From assembly GCA_030849075.1 (NCBI GenBank), contig JASAOO010002946.1:1-10251 (forward strand): a stretch of 10,251 nt of DNA. Reading direction: 5' to 3'. The first letter of the stretch is position 1, and each line of letters begins with the position of its first letter. The position numbers and the translations under genes are program-made. Below, piece after piece: positions 7,759 through 10,251 of the stretch. The notes beneath the pieces are model-generated. The model worked only from the letters and a program-made list of their open reading frames with translations, searched no databases and was not told where the DNA came from. The DNA is from Zelonia costaricensis (lineage: Eukaryota > Euglenozoa > Kinetoplastea > Trypanosomatida > Trypanosomatidae).

Positions 7759-7882
7759 CGAACCACGCAACATCAGTCCCACCGCGACCCCTTCGCGCCC
7801 CCTCTCCTTCCCCCCCCCCACCTCCCCATCCCCCCGGCACTCACACCCTCCACGCCCACCCCCCACACCCCACCCGCCCGCC
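7759..7882 (+). other. C-rich 5' leader of gene 3
   Basis: The stretch between the proposed acceptor and the gene 3 ATG is dominated by C, particularly 7795-7880, with almost no G. No ATG occurs from 7561 to 7882, so the gene 3 start would be the first AUG on the mRNA. Confidence 0.6.
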
Positions 7883-8314
7883 ATGTCCAAGGTGAAGGAC
7901 GTCATCTCCACCCCGGTGCCCTTCCCCACCCTCCCGATTAAGGGCGCCGCCAAGAGCGACCGGCCGTGGATCCAGAACAACTGGTTCGTGCTCCTCATCA
8001 TCGAGTGCATCGTCCTCTTCGCGGCCTTCGTGGGGCTGCTCGTCTACTACCTCCTCTTCGTCCGCACCCCAGGCAAGCGTATCCTCGACGACAAGGTGGA
8101 CAACGACGGACTCAGTCACTACGGCAGCGACGCGAGCGCCAGCAGCCGCAGCAGCAGCGTTGCCTCCACGCGGCGCAGCTTCAACGGCGCGGGGGCACAG
8201 GCCTCGACGATTCAGGGCGGCCTGTCGAGGAAGAGCGCCCCTCCTCCACCGGCGGCGACGGCCTCCGCGAAGGCATCGCGCAAGGGCCGGCGGCCGGCGG
8301 CCCGCAAGCCGTAG
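7883..8314 (+). CDS. Small single-pass membrane protein with Ser-rich, basic tail
   Basis: 143 residues ending in TAG. The start is the first in-frame ATG after a 322-base stretch without any ATG, with GCC in front (G at -3). The frame is open further upstream, but that part translates to Pro/Ser/His repeats and is leader. Residues 1-28 are a short polar N-terminus with Pro and Lys and no signal peptide. The transmembrane helix spans about 33-60, led by PWIQNNWF and ending in VRTPGKR. Residues 77-110 are Ser-rich (SASSRSSSVAS) and residues 115-143 are rich in Ala, Pro, Arg and Lys with a short PPPP run. The tail is probably cytoplasmic by the positive-inside rule, although basic residues flank both sides. 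It is like gene 1 in the helix leading edge and in the RSSSVAS/RRSSVAS tail motif. The family is not recognised and the function unknown. Confidence 0.9.
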   Translation: MSKVKDVISTPVPFPTLPIKGAAKSDRPWIQNNWFVLLIIECIVLFAAFVGLLVYYLLFVRTPGKRILDDKVDNDGLSHYGSDASASSRSSSVASTRRSFNGAGAQASTIQGGLSRKSAPPPPAATASAKASRKGRRPAARKP

Positions 8315-8494
8315 AGACGGCGCCCGACGCACGACTCGTGCAACAGGGCTCTCCACGTCGGTTTCCGTTTTTTAATTTTCTTCCGCATCTGTGGCTGCTC
8401 CTCCACCGTCGGCTGTCGCCGCACCATGCGTGGGTGTGCTGTGTGTTGCTGGTGCGCTCGAGGCTGCGCGAGGGCGGGGGGAGAGAGTGTGGTG

Positions 8495-8560
8495 GTGTGT
8501 GTGTGTGTGTGTGAGCAGTGTTCTTGTTCCACCCTACCATCCCGCATCCTTCTGACACAC

Positions 8561-8600
<40 letters not shown>
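8495..8600 (+). repeat. GT tract (8495-8513) facing a long CA tract (8569-8600)
   Basis: A 19-base pure GT tract is followed 55 bases later by a 32-base pure AC tract, itself preceded by ACAC/ATAC units. The two are complementary and could form a 19-bp stem in RNA, in several registers. The CA tract is the longest pure dinucleotide run in the window. Confidence 0.85.
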
Positions 8601-8604
<4 letters not shown>

Positions 8605-8750
8605 GTGCGAGACAAGGGACGCCGTGACGCAAGCGTGGTGGTGCCCACTGGCGTTTGCTCGATGTACTCGTCTGATGCCCCGGTTGCGTTGCAGCGGTGG
8701 CGACGCCATGCGTCTCCCTGTTGTCGTGCTTTCTAGTTTCTTCGCACCAC

Positions 8751-8779
8751 GCCCCCGCCCCCGCCCCCGCCCCCCGCCT
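8751..8779. repeat. CCCCCG tandem repeat, G-quadruplex motif on the - strand
   Basis: C5-C6 runs are separated by single G bases, with four runs in a row. The complementary strand has four runs of at least five G with one-base loops, which is a classical intramolecular quadruplex pattern. The C strand is a possible i-motif. Confidence 0.85.
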
Positions 8780-9641
8780 GTGCGGTGCCGGCAGATCGGT
8801 GCTCTTCTTTTTTGTTAGTTGTGCGTAGTACTCGTGGCCTGTGGCCTCCGCCGCCCCCCCCCCCTCCCCCACCCTCCCCTTATTCCCAGTCCCCTCTCCA
8901 GCAGTTCTAGAGAGAGAGGGCTGGCGGGAGGGGGAGGGGGAAGGCGGGGCACGTGGCCCTTCATCCGCTTGCTCTCTCTCCTCCTCCTCCTCCTCGCTGA
9001 TGTCTGAGGGACGCTGTCGTGTAGCTGTGTGCGTGTGTGTGTGTCTGTGTGCCGTGCGGGTCGACGTCGCACTCTCGCAGAGGCACACGCAAGTTCGATC
9101 CCGACAGCCTCCCTCCCACCCCACGACCACCCGACGATGGAGAGAGAGAGAGCAGAACTCATGTGTGCATACTCCTCCCCCCCCAGTCATCGTTGAGTCG
9201 CTCGACCATCGGGCATACTCACTCCTTCTCCTTTTTTTTTGGCAGTTTTCTGTGTCGCTGATGTGCTTCCTGTTCTTATGGCTGTGCGTTGGTGTATGTT
9301 CATGTTTCGGTGTCGCTCAGGATTTGTATGTGCTGACATGTTGTCTGCCGCTGTCGCTTTCATGGGGCTCCTTTCCCTCCTGTTCCCCCCTTTGCCGCCA
9401 CGCCGGGACTCGGTGTCGTGCGCCACTGTGAAATCATCTCCCAAGTGGAGAACAAACGAACAAAAAACCAAGATGAAGAGGCTGCATCAGCGCGCAGTTG
9501 GGCCATGACCCCACTGCCGCGTGCCCCGCCACGTCGTGTGCGTCACTGTGAAGACGAGCAGCGTTCGCGCTGATGTGCCCTTCTCCAACATTCTCATGTA
9601 AGGTGCACCTGGGCGATGCGCCCATCCGTTGTTGTCTCTTG

Positions 9642-9697
9642 CCCCCCCCCCCATTCCCCATTCCCCATTCCCCATTCCCCTTCCCATTCTCCCCCCG
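9642..9697. repeat. C-run and ATTCCCC tandem repeat
   Basis: Eleven C (9642-9652) are followed by four perfect ATTCCCC units (9653-9680), then degenerate units ending in C6. On the - strand this reads as GGGGAAT repeats, another quadruplex-capable motif. It is not the trypanosomatid telomere repeat (TTAGGG). Confidence 0.9.
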
Positions 9698-9853
9698 ACC
9701 CCATCAACTGCACCACCACCATCATCGGTTCGCGGACACGACGTCGCCCCGACAGAGTGCGCCTCTCACCCCTCTTCATCAACGCCAATAACCAAAAAAA
9801 GCCCCCGAACGCAATTCATACGCAACCTGTTTCCGTAGTATCTCGTCGGCCAG

Positions 9854-9936
9854 CCCCCCTCCCCCTCTCCCTCTCTGCTTTCTTGCCTTCCCATCCTTTT
9901 TGTTTTTGTACATTTACCCCCGTTAACGTGGCGACA
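9854..9936 (+). promoter_or_regulatory. Polypyrimidine tract, candidate trans-splice acceptor for a gene beyond the window
   Basis: A long pyrimidine tract (9854-9900, C/T with few breaks) is followed by a T-rich stretch and an AG at 9935-9936. The sequence beyond it has the A/C-rich, ATG-free look of a leader. A further pyrimidine tract at about 10067-10086 with AG at 10090-10091 is an alternative acceptor. Confidence 0.45.
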
Positions 9937-10251
9937 GTGGCCATTGTCGTACACGTCTGTGGCGGGAAGCAAAGTTGACCGTCTCCTGCACACGCACGCC
10001 TCGTCTGCCGCAACTCTCCCGACTCCCTCTCCAGGCGTCCTCTACAAACACACACAAACACACAAGTTCCCTTTTTCTTTCGTTGTTCGAGTGTGACGTG
10101 GGTTTGGACAGGAACCACCAACACAGGTCTCTCGGACACCCCACCCGCACCTCACTGCGTGCCAAACACGAGCAACAACAAAAAACAGCAGAAAGGCGCT
10201 CGACCGACCCTCCCGATCCCTTGGTTCCTTTGAGTCCCCCACCTCCCCCCC
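9937..10251 (+). other. Probable 5' leader of the next gene, running off the window
   Basis: A/C-rich sequence with short CA repeats (10045-10063) and an AACAACAAAAAACAGCAG stretch. There are no GT microsatellites and no ATG on the + strand. This is the same character as the sequence before genes 2 and 3. No start codon is reached inside the window. Confidence 0.5.

Larger units (their letters stand above)
8315..9618 (+). other. Gene 3 downstream spacer, probably 3' UTR
   Basis: No convincing gene. There is a short hairpin near the stop (GCACG/CGTGC, 8329-8341). After that come an inverted pair of GT and CA microsatellites, a CCCCCG tandem repeat, and T/C/G-rich low-complexity sequence. Open frames on both strands translate to simple repeats. 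Confidence 0.65.

Noticed and set aside
2232..8415. 12-base match (CACCGTCGGCTG) at 2232-2243 and 8404-8415 as a shared 3' UTR element
   Set aside because: A few 12-base matches are expected by chance in a 10-kb window, and the flanks do not align.
9085..9110. TTCGATCCC resembling a tRNA B box
   Set aside because: The flanking bases do not form a T-arm stem beyond one pair, and no matching A box, anticodon arm or acceptor stem is present.
8534..9190. 218-codon open frame on the - strand downstream of gene 3
   Set aside because: Contains long Cys/Val, Thr/His and Glu runs from simple repeats and crosses the CA tract.

Overview
The window looks like a piece of a Leishmania-type trypanosomatid (Leishmaniinae) nuclear chromosome. 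The coding stretches are intronless and G/C-rich at third codon positions. They are separated by very long spacers filled with (GT)n and (CA)n microsatellites, runs of C, and polypyrimidine tracts followed by an AG, as expected for trans-splice acceptors. All recognisable genes lie on the + strand, and the spacers carry pyrimidine runs on that strand. This fits one sense block of a polycistronic transcription unit. No tRNA, rRNA, CRISPR array or transposase is visible. The species cannot be named from sequence alone.

Layout: (1) Positions 1-825 are the 3' part of a gene cut by the window edge. It encodes a single transmembrane segment followed by a long Arg/Ser-rich and then Pro/Gln-rich tail. 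(2) Positions 826-4137 are about 3.3 kb of spacer or untranslated region, with a 12-bp perfect hairpin, microsatellites and, at its end, candidate trans-splice acceptors. (3) Positions 4138-4731 encode a complete 197-residue single-pass membrane protein with an acidic Ser/Tyr/Asp-rich tail. Two hairpins follow its stop codon. (4) Positions 4732-7882 are about 3.15 kb of spacer, ending in a polypyrimidine/AG acceptor and a C-rich leader. (5) Positions 7883-8314 encode a complete 143-residue single-pass membrane protein with a Ser-rich, then Lys/Arg/Ala/Pro-rich tail. (6) Positions 8315-10251 are spacer. The last ~630 bases contain no ATG on the + strand and look like the untranslated leader of a further gene beyond the window.

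The main biological point is that three consecutive genes share one design: a short hydrophobic helix with Trp residues at its leading edge, a basic stop-transfer cluster, and a low-complexity, serine-rich tail that looks like a kinase substrate. Genes 1 and 3 can be aligned by eye across the leading half of the helix, and gene 2 aligns with a one-residue shift. I did not recognise any of the three as a named family. They could be a diverged tandem family of small membrane proteins. Only about 18% of the window is coding, so the long untranslated regions may carry much of the regulation.
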